Assembly: GCA_044358015.1 (NCBI GenBank)
Contig: JBIKOO010000002.1
Coordinates: 1-64,000 of the forward strand
Length of the DNA: 64,000 nucleotides
Direction: 5' to 3'
From: Casp-actino8 sp044358015
Lineage (GTDB): Bacteria; Actinomycetota; Acidimicrobiia; Acidimicrobiales; Ilumatobacteraceae
The position numbers and the translations under genes were made by a program. Of the stretch, positions 26,684 through 35,209 are shown one piece after another. The notes beneath the pieces were generated by a model. It made no database searches. It was not told the DNA's origin and worked only from the letters and a program-made list of their open reading frames with translations. Position 1 is the first letter of the stretch; each line of letters opens with the position of its first letter.

Positions 26684-27591
26684 GCGTCGGTGTTTTTGTC
26701 GTTGACTATTTCAGGCGGAGTACGTTGCGACCACACCACACCAATAATCACGAGGGCAGCACCAAGTAATTGAATTGCTTTGAGCGAATCTCCGAGAATG
26801 ACAACAACCCAAATTAACGTGAGAACTGGTTCGGTGGTTGCGACAAGCGCGGCTGACGCCGGACCGAGATGACGAACTCCTAAGAAAAATCCCATACTGG
26901 CAATAACCGTGCTGATTAAAGCGAGACCAACCATTGAGCTCGCACCGTTGAAAGTGGCGGGGAATTCTGGTGGCCATTTAATGATTGCAATGACAACCGC
27001 AAAAGCCAAGGAACCAGTCAAACTCCATGCGGATGCCACGAGTCCATCGCCGGCTCGATCTCCTCTCACGAGGCGTTCACTCAAGATCATGTACGCCGCG
27101 TACATCACAGCATTACCAAGAGTGAGAATGAGTCCAAGTATTGTCGCGCCACCAGCACCATCAAGAACTTCGGGAACCGTGAGCGCGATACCTACGAGAG
27201 TGATCGCAACCGCAATCCACACATGTTTTGACGTGGGTCGTCCTAACAGTGATGCACCAACTGCGACCATGGCTGGATAGGTGTAAATGATGACGATGTA
27301 CAGAGCCCCAGGCATGCGGTCAAGGGCCGCAAAACCCAACCATGAAACCGAACCGAACACTAAGCCGGCTGCGAACCGCGGTTTCCAGGCCACCGAAAAT
27401 GGGCTGGGGCCACCACGTCGGTGGCGTACGACAATAAAAATCCACGCGACTGGAACAGCGATGAAAAAACGCCACAGGAGAACGTCAATGGCGTCAAGTT
27501 CTTTGAGAACGGTTTTGCCGAAAATGGTGAACATCGAATACGCACTTGCGCTGATGAGCATCCATATGGCACCAAGTTTTTTCGACGACAC
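26665..27591 (-). CDS. EamA/DMT family transporter
   Basis: 308-residue membrane protein with ten hydrophobic segments in two EamA repeats, the drug/metabolite transporter layout (first repeat about residues 8-145, second 155-290). Members export amino acids, nucleobases or other metabolites. The start GTG 27591 has no good ribosome site. It follows the GGDEF-EAL gene by 12 bases on the same strand, so it is probably cotranscribed with it and with the DUF1295 gene upstream. Charged termini are cytoplasmic. Substrate unknown. Confidence 0.9.
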   Translation of the reverse strand: MSSKKLGAIWMLISASAYSMFTIFGKTVLKELDAIDVLLWRFFIAVPVAWIFIVVRHRRGGPSPFSVAWKPRFAAGLVFGSVSWLGFAALDRMPGALYIVIIYTYPAMVAVGASLLGRPTSKHVWIAVAITLVGIALTVPEVLDGAGGATILGLILTLGNAVMYAAYMILSERLVRGDRAGDGLVASAWSLTGSLAFAVVIAIIKWPPEFPATFNGASSMVGLALISTVIASMGFFLGVRHLGPASAALVATTEPVLTLIWVVVILGDSLKAIQLLGAALVIIGVVWSQRTPPEIVNDKNTDAHPTSA

Positions 27592-27603
27592 GAAAGAGAA
27601 ACG

Positions 27604-29082
27604 CTACGCCATCAGACCGTCTGTGGCGCGGTCTGCGGCCATTTTTAGGATCATGTCCTCAAGGGCTGATGCGGTAATCGCTGGTGAGTAGAGGTGGCCC
27701 TGATGAGTCGTACACCCAAGTGCAAGAAGCGCATCGGCCTGGGCGCCGCTTTCAACCCCGTCAGCTGAAATGCTGATACCGAGGTCTTTCGCCAAATTGA
27801 CCATGGCGCGAACAACAGCGCGATCACTGGCATGAGACGTGAGGGCGTCAACATGAAGACGATCGACGCGTACTTCATCAAGTGGAAGTGAGCGCAACAT
27901 TGACAAAGATCCGCCACCGCGGCCGGCATCTTCCAGACAAACGCGAGCTCCAAGTTGACGCATCTCGGTCAGCACCCCAGCAGCTCCAACGAGATCGCTG
28001 AACATCGCGGTTTCGTAGACATCAAGTGTCAACATGCTCGGATCAATCCCTGTGAAGTAAGAGGCAACCTGGCCATCACGCCACGCGCGTGGAGTACAAC
28101 GGTGGGGAAGGTTGACCCGGAATCGAAATCCGGTTGGGAGTCCGAGTGCCACCAAGCGACGAATCACGGGCCGTGATTGTTGCATGATGACTGATGTCAG
28201 TCGTTCAAGCGTGCTGGCGTCTTCGGCCATCGTCAGCATTGCGCCTGCACTTGTGATAGATCCATCGCGTCGAATCCATCGCGCCAAAATTTCAGCGCCA
28301 ATTATTTGACCAGTATTGGCATCAAACTCTGGTTGAAAGAATGGAACAACATCGCCGGCATCGATAGCAAGACGCAGTGAACGTTCTTCAGCGGCGCGTC
28401 GTTGCATTTCAACGCGAATATCTGAAGTGAAGATCTCAATACGATCACGACCGGCGTCTTTGGCGCGATGTAGAGCAACGTTGGCAAAGCCGATCAGTTC
28501 ACTTGCAGTGTCATGAGAGTCGGGCCCGACTGCAACGCCGATACTGACCGAAATGCGAACCAGTCGGCCGCTGAGTTCAAGTGGCTCACTCATGACCTGA
28601 GTGAGACGATGGGCAACCGCAGAAACGCGAGCGATATCGGTGGCATCATCAATCACAATGATGAATTCGTCGCCTCCGAGGCGGCCCGAAACACAACCTG
28701 CTGGCATGACCGAACGAATACGGCGACCCATGACTAGCAGAAGTTGATCGCCTGCCCCGTGACCAAGTGAATCGTTGATGCTCTTAAAGCGATCGACATC
28801 TATGAACAGGACGGCAATTTTGTGTGAATCGCGACTGCGCTCGATGGCGCGTTCGAGGTGTTCGATAATTCCCTGACGATTGAGAAGTTCAGTTAACGAG
28901 TCGTGGGAAGCAACATGGGCCAAGCGGTCGTTGGCTTGGGCGAGTTGTTCTTGTTCGGTCTGCAAACTGATGACAAGTTGCTGAGTGCGTGAGTGTTGAC
29001 GTAACAAGTTGGCGATGCTGACGACAGTGAGCAAAGCGACGGCCAACAGAAGGGCCGGAATTACAGTCGTCGCAATAAGCAC
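27604..29082 (-). CDS. GGDEF-EAL domain protein, membrane-anchored; EAL motifs degenerate
   Basis: 492 residues: a single N-terminal membrane helix (residues 4-28), short coiled linker, GGDEF domain with intact GGDEF at 136-140, then an EAL domain. The GGDEF half should make cyclic di-GMP; no R-x-x-D inhibitory site is seen in its usual place. In the EAL half the signature reads EIL, the DDFGTG loop is EDAGRG, the catalytic Lys position is Arg (VRVDR) and the EGVE motif is DGVE, so phosphodiesterase activity is doubtful. GTG 29082 is the only start codon after an upstream stop. It lies between a DUF1295 gene and an EamA transporter gene. Confidence 0.9.
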   Translation of the reverse strand: MLIATTVIPALLLAVALLTVVSIANLLRQHSRTQQLVISLQTEQEQLAQANDRLAHVASHDSLTELLNRQGIIEHLERAIERSRDSHKIAVLFIDVDRFKSINDSLGHGAGDQLLLVMGRRIRSVMPAGCVSGRLGGDEFIIVIDDATDIARVSAVAHRLTQVMSEPLELSGRLVRISVSIGVAVGPDSHDTASELIGFANVALHRAKDAGRDRIEIFTSDIRVEMQRRAAEERSLRLAIDAGDVVPFFQPEFDANTGQIIGAEILARWIRRDGSITSAGAMLTMAEDASTLERLTSVIMQQSRPVIRRLVALGLPTGFRFRVNLPHRCTPRAWRDGQVASYFTGIDPSMLTLDVYETAMFSDLVGAAGVLTEMRQLGARVCLEDAGRGGGSLSMLRSLPLDEVRVDRLHVDALTSHASDRAVVRAMVNLAKDLGISISADGVESGAQADALLALGCTTHQGHLYSPAITASALEDMILKMAADRATDGLMA

Positions 29083-29118
29083 CCTTTTGTATCGGTTGAC
29101 ACCCCAACTAACTTGACA

Positions 29119-30024
29119 CTATTTACGAAGGCGGGGGAAGACCATTGGGGTGCTGGCCTTATAGGCCTCCCAACCTGGGCGACGTTCGGCGCTGCGCTTT
29201 TCGGCGATTGGGATACTGGCCGCAAAAAACATGACGGTCATGGATAAGGCACCGACACCAGCCCACCATGAGCCTGGTTCGGCGGCAAGGACGAAGATAA
29301 AAAGCGACCACCACCAGCACATTTCCCCTAAATAGTTGGGGTGACGTGATCGCGACCAAAGTCCAGTATTGAGAACATCACCGGGTTGTTTGGTGCGGTT
29401 GAAACGGCGTAAATCAAGGTCGGCGAACTGTTGAAGGGCTACCCCAATGAGGGCGACAACAATCGCGATACCGTCCAGTACTCCAAAACTTCGATCGGAA
29501 TGCGAGGCCACAATGGCCATCGGAATTGAACCCAAGGTGACCACGATCATTGGGAACAGGTGAACCGAGGTCAGGCTGACGGCCCAGCGCGGCATGGGCG
29601 CGGTCTCGTACAGCATGCGGTAACGCCAGTCTTCGTGATCGAGTCCGGTCCAGCCGATGGCCCAGTTTGCCGTGAGACGTACGCCCCACAGCGTGGCGCA
29701 TGCTGCCACAGCCAGACGGCGCAGGTCAGCGTCGCTGAAAAGTCCAGGGTCATCAAGCACGATGCAGAACCAGATCGCAAAACTCGGAGGAATCACGCTC
29801 CACCAAGCGTCAAAGGTAGATCCATTGCCCACGATTTGGCTGGCGATATACAAAAACGCAACCGACGCAACGTATCCCCAGATGAGGCCCTTGACGGGGT
29901 GGTCTGAGCCAATGATTGACGCGATGAGCAATGACCCAACAACAGCCACAAGATAGAGAACAACTATCAAGGCGAAGGATCGTGAGCGGGTCCACGAGGA
30001 TGCGCGAGAAGAATTCATGCACAC
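29119..30024 (-). CDS. DUF1295 / steroid 5-alpha-reductase-like membrane protein
   Basis: 301 residues, seven or so hydrophobic segments, with the family hallmark SRHPNYLGEMCWWW near residue 235. The fold is shared with steroid 5-alpha reductases and isoprenylcysteine methyltransferases; the C-terminal part would bind NADPH or S-adenosylmethionine. Start is GTG 30024 or ATG 30018. It is divergent from the plsC-DUF1295 pair at 30100, so two paralogous DUF1295 proteins flank an acyltransferase. Actual substrate of bacterial members is mostly unknown; a membrane lipid or steroid-like compound is likely. Confidence 0.85.
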   Translation of the reverse strand: MCMNSSRASSWTRSRSFALIVVLYLVAVVGSLLIASIIGSDHPVKGLIWGYVASVAFLYIASQIVGNGSTFDAWWSVIPPSFAIWFCIVLDDPGLFSDADLRRLAVAACATLWGVRLTANWAIGWTGLDHEDWRYRMLYETAPMPRWAVSLTSVHLFPMIVVTLGSIPMAIVASHSDRSFGVLDGIAIVVALIGVALQQFADLDLRRFNRTKQPGDVLNTGLWSRSRHPNYLGEMCWWWSLFIFVLAAEPGSWWAGVGALSMTVMFFAASIPIAEKRSAERRPGWEAYKASTPMVFPRLRK

Positions 30025-30099
30025 ATCTTGACCGAACGAGCTGATGATTAACGGGTTCTGCGTCTCTCGTAGGGGTCCACTGAGATCTACGCTTGAGAC

Positions 30100-31107
30100 A
30101 TGTTGCGTCGCTTCATCAGTATTTCTGGGCTGATTCTTGGCGCCGTTGTACTGACAGTTTTGCTCCCGGCATGGTTGCCGTTGGTCATCATCATTGATGC
30201 GTCGCGCTTGAAGTGGCGCTTTCCCTTGGCCCGACTGTTGTTGTTCGGGGTGTGTTGGGCGTGGCTCGAAACCGTTGGCGTCTTTTGTTCAGCACTGTTA
30301 TGGATTACTGGCCAAAGCAAGAATGTGCCAAGGCATTACGCGTTACAACGATGGTGGGCTGATCGACTTCTGCGGGCGTTGAAGGCGACCTGTGGTTTTT
30401 CAGTTGAGGTTGAAGATATAGATGCTTTAAAGCCAGGCCCCGTCATTCTTTTGGCGCGGCATGCCAGTTTGGCTGACTCACTTGTTTCTGCATACGTTGT
30501 GACCACATTGGCGCACATGAATCCGCGATTTGTTCTAAAGCGTGAGTTACTGGCTGATCCATGTCTTGATGTGGTTGGTCAACGTTTACCGAATCACTTT
30601 CTTGATCGTCAAGCGACCGATTCAACTCCAGAGCTTGAGGCTCTTCAAAGTTTGGTCACCGATATTGACGCCTCTACGGTTGGAATCATTTTTCCAGAGG
30701 GAACGCGAGCAAATAACAAGAAGAGAACGCGCGCGCTCGAAAAAATCGCGACCAATGATCCGGATCGTGCTGATCGTTTGAGCGATATGCGACATCTGCT
30801 GCCACCTCGTCCCGCTGGTGCCGCAGCGATGTTACGAGGCTGTATATCTGCTGATGTCGTGGTGGCCTGGCATGTTGGCTTCGAGGGACTTGATACCTTT
30901 GGCGGAATTTTGAAAGCAATTTCGTCAGATATGCCTCCGATTCGATTTCATTTACGGCGCGTCAGACGTGATGAGATCCCAGATGCGTCAATAAGCAATG
31001 GCGAAGGGTTCACGCGGTGGTTAGATGATGAGTGGATGCGTATGGATCGTGAAGTGAATGATGCGTTGTCAGCAAGAAACGAGATGAGGAGAAATCATCG
31101 TGGGTGA
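30100..31107 (+). CDS. PlsC-type lysophospholipid acyltransferase
   Basis: 335-residue membrane-bound glycerolipid acyltransferase. Two N-terminal hydrophobic segments (residues 1-25, 45-70), then the catalytic HX4D box in LLARHASLADS and the substrate box FPEGTRANNKK. It transfers an acyl chain to lysophosphatidate or a related lipid. The C-terminal 100 residues hold a further WHVGFEGLDTFGG element seen in longer PlsC relatives. Its stop overlaps the next gene by eight bases, so it is coupled to the DUF1295 gene. Starts 75 bases from the divergent DUF1295 paralogue. Confidence 0.88.
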   Translation: MLRRFISISGLILGAVVLTVLLPAWLPLVIIIDASRLKWRFPLARLLLFGVCWAWLETVGVFCSALLWITGQSKNVPRHYALQRWWADRLLRALKATCGFSVEVEDIDALKPGPVILLARHASLADSLVSAYVVTTLAHMNPRFVLKRELLADPCLDVVGQRLPNHFLDRQATDSTPELEALQSLVTDIDASTVGIIFPEGTRANNKKRTRALEKIATNDPDRADRLSDMRHLLPPRPAGAAAMLRGCISADVVVAWHVGFEGLDTFGGILKAISSDMPPIRFHLRRVRRDEIPDASISNGEGFTRWLDDEWMRMDREVNDALSARNEMRRNHRG

Positions 31108-31876
31108 AGTGATGTTGAGTTCAGCGATAGGAATCGTCGCATTGATGTTGACAACTTGGATTGTCAGCTTGATCAAAAAGAATGCGTCCATCGTCGACAT
31201 CGTGTGGGGCCTCGGTTTTGTTTTGGTTTCCTGGATCTCTCGCGCTGTTGCTGACGGAGACAACACTCGTCAGTGGATCTTGACGTTGATGACAACGGTG
31301 TGGGGTTTGCGTCTCGGTCTGTATTTGTTGTGGCGTAACTCGGGCCATGGTGAGGATTTTCGCTATCGCGCGATGCGCAAACATTGGGGACCACGATTCC
31401 CAATCATCAGTTTGGTGACAGTGTTTGGTTTGCAGGGAACATTGATGTGGATTGTGTCGTTGCCGGTGCAAATTGGTCAATCAGATTCATCACCCAAAGT
31501 CGGTGTGATCGCAGTTGTTGGAATCATCGTCTATCTCATCGGTTTGTTCTTTGAAGTTGTTGGCGATGCCCAACTCACACGTTTTAAAGCTGATCCTTCA
31601 AACGCCGGCAAAGTGATGGATCAGGGTTTGTGGAAGTTCACGCGTCATCCAAATTATTTCGGTGATTCATGTGTGTGGTGGGGCATCGCTATTGTCGCTG
31701 CCGAATCCGGAAGTGGTGCCTGGGGATTCATCGGGGCCGCGGTCATGACATATTTCTTGCGTCGAGTGAGCGGTGTGACTTTGCTTGAGAGGTCATTGAA
31801 GAAGCGCCGTGAAGGTTACGACGCATACATTGCGCGAACAAGCCCCTTCTTCCCCCGCCCACCCAAAAAGATCTGA
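31100..31876 (+). CDS. DUF1295 / steroid 5-alpha-reductase-like membrane protein
   Basis: 258 residues with about six membrane segments; family motif TRHPNYFGDSCVWWG near residue 190, and a KKRREGYDAYIARTSPFFP C-terminus. Paralogous to the protein at 29119. It overlaps the plsC gene by eight bases and so is translated with it. GTG 31100 is the start; the alternative ATG lies four codons on. Probable oxidoreductase or methyltransferase acting on a hydrophobic substrate; I cannot be more exact. Confidence 0.85.
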   Translation: MGEVMLSSAIGIVALMLTTWIVSLIKKNASIVDIVWGLGFVLVSWISRAVADGDNTRQWILTLMTTVWGLRLGLYLLWRNSGHGEDFRYRAMRKHWGPRFPIISLVTVFGLQGTLMWIVSLPVQIGQSDSSPKVGVIAVVGIIVYLIGLFFEVVGDAQLTRFKADPSNAGKVMDQGLWKFTRHPNYFGDSCVWWGIAIVAAESGSGAWGFIGAAVMTYFLRRVSGVTLLERSLKKRREGYDAYIARTSPFFPRPPKKI

Positions 31877-31906
31877 TTATTGGCGTTGAGCACCTAGTGT
31901 GGTTGG

Positions 31907-32554
31907 GTGAATCAAAGCGAAACGACAACTGAAAAGAAATCGTTTCGTTTTCGCGCGGCCGCTTTGTTGCTTGCCATCGTGATGGTTGGTACTGGTATCT
32001 CCATGATGGTGTCAGCTCATCTTGGAGTTGCTCCAGCTGATGTGCTCTCAACAGGTGGAGCAAAGCAACTCAATATCGGCGTTGGCACGATGGGCTGGAT
32101 TAGTGGAGCACTCTTCACGCTGTTTGCAATTGCCGTCAAGCGTCCGCCAACTTGGGGAACATTGATTGGCACTGTTTTGGTTGGTCAAGTTGTCAACATT
32201 GTTTTGCCACTCATGCCCGAACCAGAACTGATGTTGTGGCGGGTAGTGATGATGGTTGTGGGAATGGCATTGTTGTACTTCGCGATTTCTGTCGGAGTCG
32301 CGACAACGCTCGGAACCGGCCCGATGGAACTTTTGATGCTTGGCCTCAATGACAAAGGTTTAAGTATGCAAGTTGGACGCTGGGGCATCGAAGGCGTAGT
32401 TGTTACTGCTGGAATATTGCTCGGTGGACAGATTGGAATTGGAACAATTCTGTTTGTCATCTTGACCGGACCAGTCTTGGCACGAACGTTGCCACCAATG
32501 GTGCGATTTATGGGTACCGATGTGATTCAGCAACCAACAGGGATTGATGCTTAA
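31907..32554 (+). CDS. YczE/YitT-like integral membrane protein
   Basis: 215 residues with five or six hydrophobic segments and the pattern GTGISMMVSAHLGVAPADVLS, characteristic of the YczE family of membrane proteins of unknown role. A cytoplasmic, charged N-terminus (SETTTEKKS) precedes the first helix. Starts at GTG 31907, 30 bases after the DUF1295 gene, and so may be the third gene of that unit. Ends overlapping the convergent CoA-transferase by four bases. Confidence 0.8.
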   Translation: MNQSETTTEKKSFRFRAAALLLAIVMVGTGISMMVSAHLGVAPADVLSTGGAKQLNIGVGTMGWISGALFTLFAIAVKRPPTWGTLIGTVLVGQVVNIVLPLMPEPELMLWRVVMMVVGMALLYFAISVGVATTLGTGPMELLMLGLNDKGLSMQVGRWGIEGVVVTAGILLGGQIGIGTILFVILTGPVLARTLPPMVRFMGTDVIQQPTGIDA

Positions 32555-33777
32555 GGTTTTTTCGGTATACGGCTTGACAAGATGTTATTTGTCTCAAGAG
32601 CACTGATTTCGTCGTCACTCATATTCAAGGTGTCGCGAAGTACGTTGCGATTATCTTCACCGCGATAGCGCGGCTCGCCAGAAGTTCCGACATGGCTATT
32701 CGTGAAGTGCCAGGGTGCATTCGGAATACGCACCTCGCCACCGATTCGATCGGGAACCGAAGTGATTGCACCCCTCGCATTTGACCAATCACTTTCCGCT
32801 AATTCTCGAACGCTACGCATGACCCCAACGGCTAATCCGAATTGGGCACAGCGATCCTCAAAGGCTTGTGCGCTTGGCAAGGTCATTGCCCAATTTCGCA
32901 TTTCATCTTGCAGTGCACCCAAGTTGCGAAGGCGCGTCTGCACATCAGCAAATTGAGGATCGGTTAAGAGTTCAGGTCTATCCATCGTGTTCACGATGAT
33001 CTCAAAAGTCCCGCGTTCAGCTGGGTGACCGCTAATGACAACCGTGCTGCCATCAGCGACTTGCATGATGGGATAGTCGCCTGGCTGGAATGATCGAATC
33101 CAGTTGGGATCAACGACGCCGTCATACAACTCATCGTGGACATGTTCGTTGACGTACAACATTGTTTCGGCCATTGAGACATCAATGCGTTCCCCTTGTC
33201 CTGACCGCTCGCGGTGAAATAGTGCGGCAAGAATCGCGGTGGTCATTTCGAGAGCGGTGTACGTGTCGGCGTGCGACCATGGATCATTTGAGTAATTGCC
33301 GCCACGTGCATCGCCCTGCATGCGCGTCATTCCGCTTTCGGCACCGATCACTGTTGCATATGCCCGCCGATGCACCCACGGTCCATCAGCTCCGTAACCA
33401 CTGATCGAGGCATAGATCAGTCGTGGATTGATTTTTGCCAGTGTTTCGTAACCGAGACCGAGTCGATCCATGACGCCGGCACGATAGTTCTCAAGAACAA
33501 CATCGCTCTTTGCCGCGAGACGGCGAAAAATCTCGGCACCCTCGGGAGTTGACAAATCAAGACTGATGCATTTCTTGCCGGCATTTTGTTGAATGAAGTA
33601 CGTCGCCAAAGAACCGACACGTGGACTGGAGAACCGAGTGAGGTCGCCGTCGGGTGGTTCGACCTTAATGACTTCGGCGCCGTAGTCGCACAACATGCGG
33701 CCGCAGTGTGGACCAGCAAGAACCCGTGTCAGGTCGAGCACTCGAATTCCTGAGAGCGGCGACGGCAACTGGTTCAT
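32551..33777 (-). CDS. CaiB/BaiF family (type III) CoA-transferase
   Basis: 408-residue family III CoA-transferase, which moves CoA between carboxylic acids without a covalent serine. The opening LDLTRVLAGPHCGRMLCDYGAEVIKVE is diagnostic, as is LDLSTPEGAEIFRRLAAKSD. The acyl-anhydride aspartate should be the Asp in SHADTYTAL near residue 175. Substrates in this family include formate/oxalate, carnitine, succinyl-benzoyl and bile-acid thioesters; none can be picked here. A second, distinct member lies at 62228. Confidence 0.92.
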   Translation of the reverse strand: MNQLPSPLSGIRVLDLTRVLAGPHCGRMLCDYGAEVIKVEPPDGDLTRFSSPRVGSLATYFIQQNAGKKCISLDLSTPEGAEIFRRLAAKSDVVLENYRAGVMDRLGLGYETLAKINPRLIYASISGYGADGPWVHRRAYATVIGAESGMTRMQGDARGGNYSNDPWSHADTYTALEMTTAILAALFHRERSGQGERIDVSMAETMLYVNEHVHDELYDGVVDPNWIRSFQPGDYPIMQVADGSTVVISGHPAERGTFEIIVNTMDRPELLTDPQFADVQTRLRNLGALQDEMRNWAMTLPSAQAFEDRCAQFGLAVGVMRSVRELAESDWSNARGAITSVPDRIGGEVRIPNAPWHFTNSHVGTSGEPRYRGEDNRNVLRDTLNMSDDEISALETNNILSSRIPKKP

Positions 33778-33829
33778 CTATCTATGATGCCTTGTTGGGC
33801 ACGGATGTAGCGAATACTCAACATTTTGT

Positions 33830-34108
33830 TCAGGACGCAAGGTACTTCTTTAACGCAAGCCGAATGACTTCACTGCGAGTTTGACCTGAATCGTGGACGC
33901 GAAGGTCTAATTCGTCAACTAAATCGGGATTGAGTCTGACCGGGACAATGACTGAGGGATCTTTCCCCAAACGGGGACGACCTCTGAGTCGTTTGATGTG
34001 TGAAAGGTCAAACTGCTCATGCTCGATCTTCTCCGACATGATTTCTAGGTCGCGATTGCTGACAACTCGGCCGTTCTTTAATACGTATTGAGGACTTGCT
34101 TTTTTCAT
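33830..34108 (-). CDS. Ribbon-helix-helix (CopG/Arc) family protein, antitoxin-like
   Basis: 92 residues. The C-terminal 45 residues (VIVPVRLNPDLVDELD...TRSEVIRLALKKYL) form a ribbon-helix-helix DNA-binding fold; the N-terminal half (YVLKNGRVVSNRDLEIMSEK) is the extension I recall in actinobacterial antitoxin-like members, and a basic RLRGRPRLGK joins the two. GGAAGG precedes ATG 34108. There is no partner toxin gene on either side: upstream is a 245-base gap, downstream the CoA-transferase start 52 bases away. It may autoregulate or be an orphan regulator. Confidence 0.82.
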   Translation of the reverse strand: MKKASPQYVLKNGRVVSNRDLEIMSEKIEHEQFDLSHIKRLRGRPRLGKDPSVIVPVRLNPDLVDELDLRVHDSGQTRSEVIRLALKKYLAS

Positions 34109-34239
34109 GACTGGTTACCTTCCTAAGAGTGGATGGAATTGAGTACGCAGAGGCATCATGTTTGAGGTGCAGTGCATGTTGAATCTGTTTGGAGAGAGAC
34201 CATGCTTCAGGGCAGAAGGGTGGATGTGAACTTCAGAAT

Positions 34240-34267
34240 ATTGTAATACGAAAATAGGTAACCGCAA
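34240..34267 (-). promoter_or_regulatory. Possible promoter of the ribbon-helix-helix gene
   Basis: On the minus strand TTGCGG, a 16-base spacer, then TACAAT (complement at 34240-34245). The minus-10 is 5/6 of consensus, the minus-35 only 3/6. It would give a leader of about 125 bases. A GGTTACC/GGTAACC pair occurs near the gene start and over this promoter, perhaps bound by the protein itself. Confidence 0.35.
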
Positions 34268-34354
34268 AAGCCTCCTTTTCTGTTTTCTCTTTTTCACCAC
34301 TTTGTTATGTGGGTCGCTTGCCAGCAACTGGGGCGAATGTGACACGATCTCTGC

Positions 34355-35209
34355 ATGTCTTCTACGCGCAATCCTCACCCACTGTCTGGCCAAGTCGCAC
34401 TCATTACCGGAGGAGGCTCGGGCATCGGACTTGGCTGTGCTCGCGAACTTGTCCAAGACGGAGCGACCGTCATGTTGGCCGCTCGCAATGTGGAACGCCT
34501 CGAAGCCTCGGCCGCAGAACTTCGTTCCATTGCCGAAGGTGGTGCACAGGTGCTTACAGTTGCCTGCGATGTCACCAGCGAAGAGAGTGTCGCCAACGCC
34601 TGCGCGGCAGCAAACAACGCCGGCAAATTCACGATGGTGGTTGCCAATGCCGGGTACGGCGGTGGCGGCCCAATTCACTTGACATCGCTTGATGACTGGA
34701 ACGGAATTCTTGGCACCAATCTCACCGGTGCGTTTTTGACGATCAAACATTCGGTGAGTCATCTTGCTGCTCAAGGTGGTGGCTCAATAGTTGCAATCTC
34801 TTCAATCGCTGGTCCAGTGACGCATCGCTTCATGACTCCGTATGACGTGTCGAAAGCAGGACTCGAAATGTTGATTCGTCAAACCGCCGATGAACTCGGT
34901 TGTCGAAACATTCGTGCGAACGCAGTTCGACCTGGACTCGTTCCGACCGATGCAACCGAAGGCATCATGACCCTCGATGTGATCTTGAATGACTACTTGG
35001 AACAAATGCCGTTGGGTCGTGTTGGTAGCACTGAAGACATTGGCAAACTTGTGCGCTTCTTACTTGGCGATGAAAGTTCGTGGATCACGGGCACCTGCAT
35101 TAGTGCCGACGGTGGTCACCACTTGCGACGTGGACCAAACATTGAACCTGCGATGGAAATGGTGCTTGGTGATGCCCGCTATCCCGCAGGTCCGAATTCA
35201 AACCCCTGA
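34355..35209 (+). CDS. Short-chain dehydrogenase/reductase
   Basis: SDR of 284 residues: GGGSGIG near residue 18, VANAGYGGGG near 97, catalytic Ser in AISSIAG and Tyr/Lys in YDVSKAGLE near 165, and CISADGGHHLRRGP near the end. Start ATG 34355 without a strong ribosome site. NAD(P)-dependent; substrate unknown. The last 12 bases overlap the convergent amidohydrolase. Region 34109-34354 upstream has a pyrimidine-rich tract at 34269-34296 but no promoter I would call on the plus strand. Confidence 0.88.
   Translation: MSSTRNPHPLSGQVALITGGGSGIGLGCARELVQDGATVMLAARNVERLEASAAELRSIAEGGAQVLTVACDVTSEESVANACAAANNAGKFTMVVANAGYGGGGPIHLTSLDDWNGILGTNLTGAFLTIKHSVSHLAAQGGGSIVAISSIAGPVTHRFMTPYDVSKAGLEMLIRQTADELGCRNIRANAVRPGLVPTDATEGIMTLDVILNDYLEQMPLGRVGSTEDIGKLVRFLLGDESSWITGTCISADGGHHLRRGPNIEPAMEMVLGDARYPAGPNSNP

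Noticed and set aside
34256..34296. AAAAG-CCTC-CTTTT plus pyrimidine tract considered as an intrinsic terminator
   Set aside because: Stem is only five weak pairs, and there is no gene upstream on the plus strand for it to terminate.
34115..34774. Open frame of 219 codons on the minus strand ahead of the ribbon-helix-helix gene, considered as a toxin
   Set aside because: It runs antisense through the SDR at 34355, has no toxin-like motif and no ribosome site, so it is a shadow of the SDR frame.
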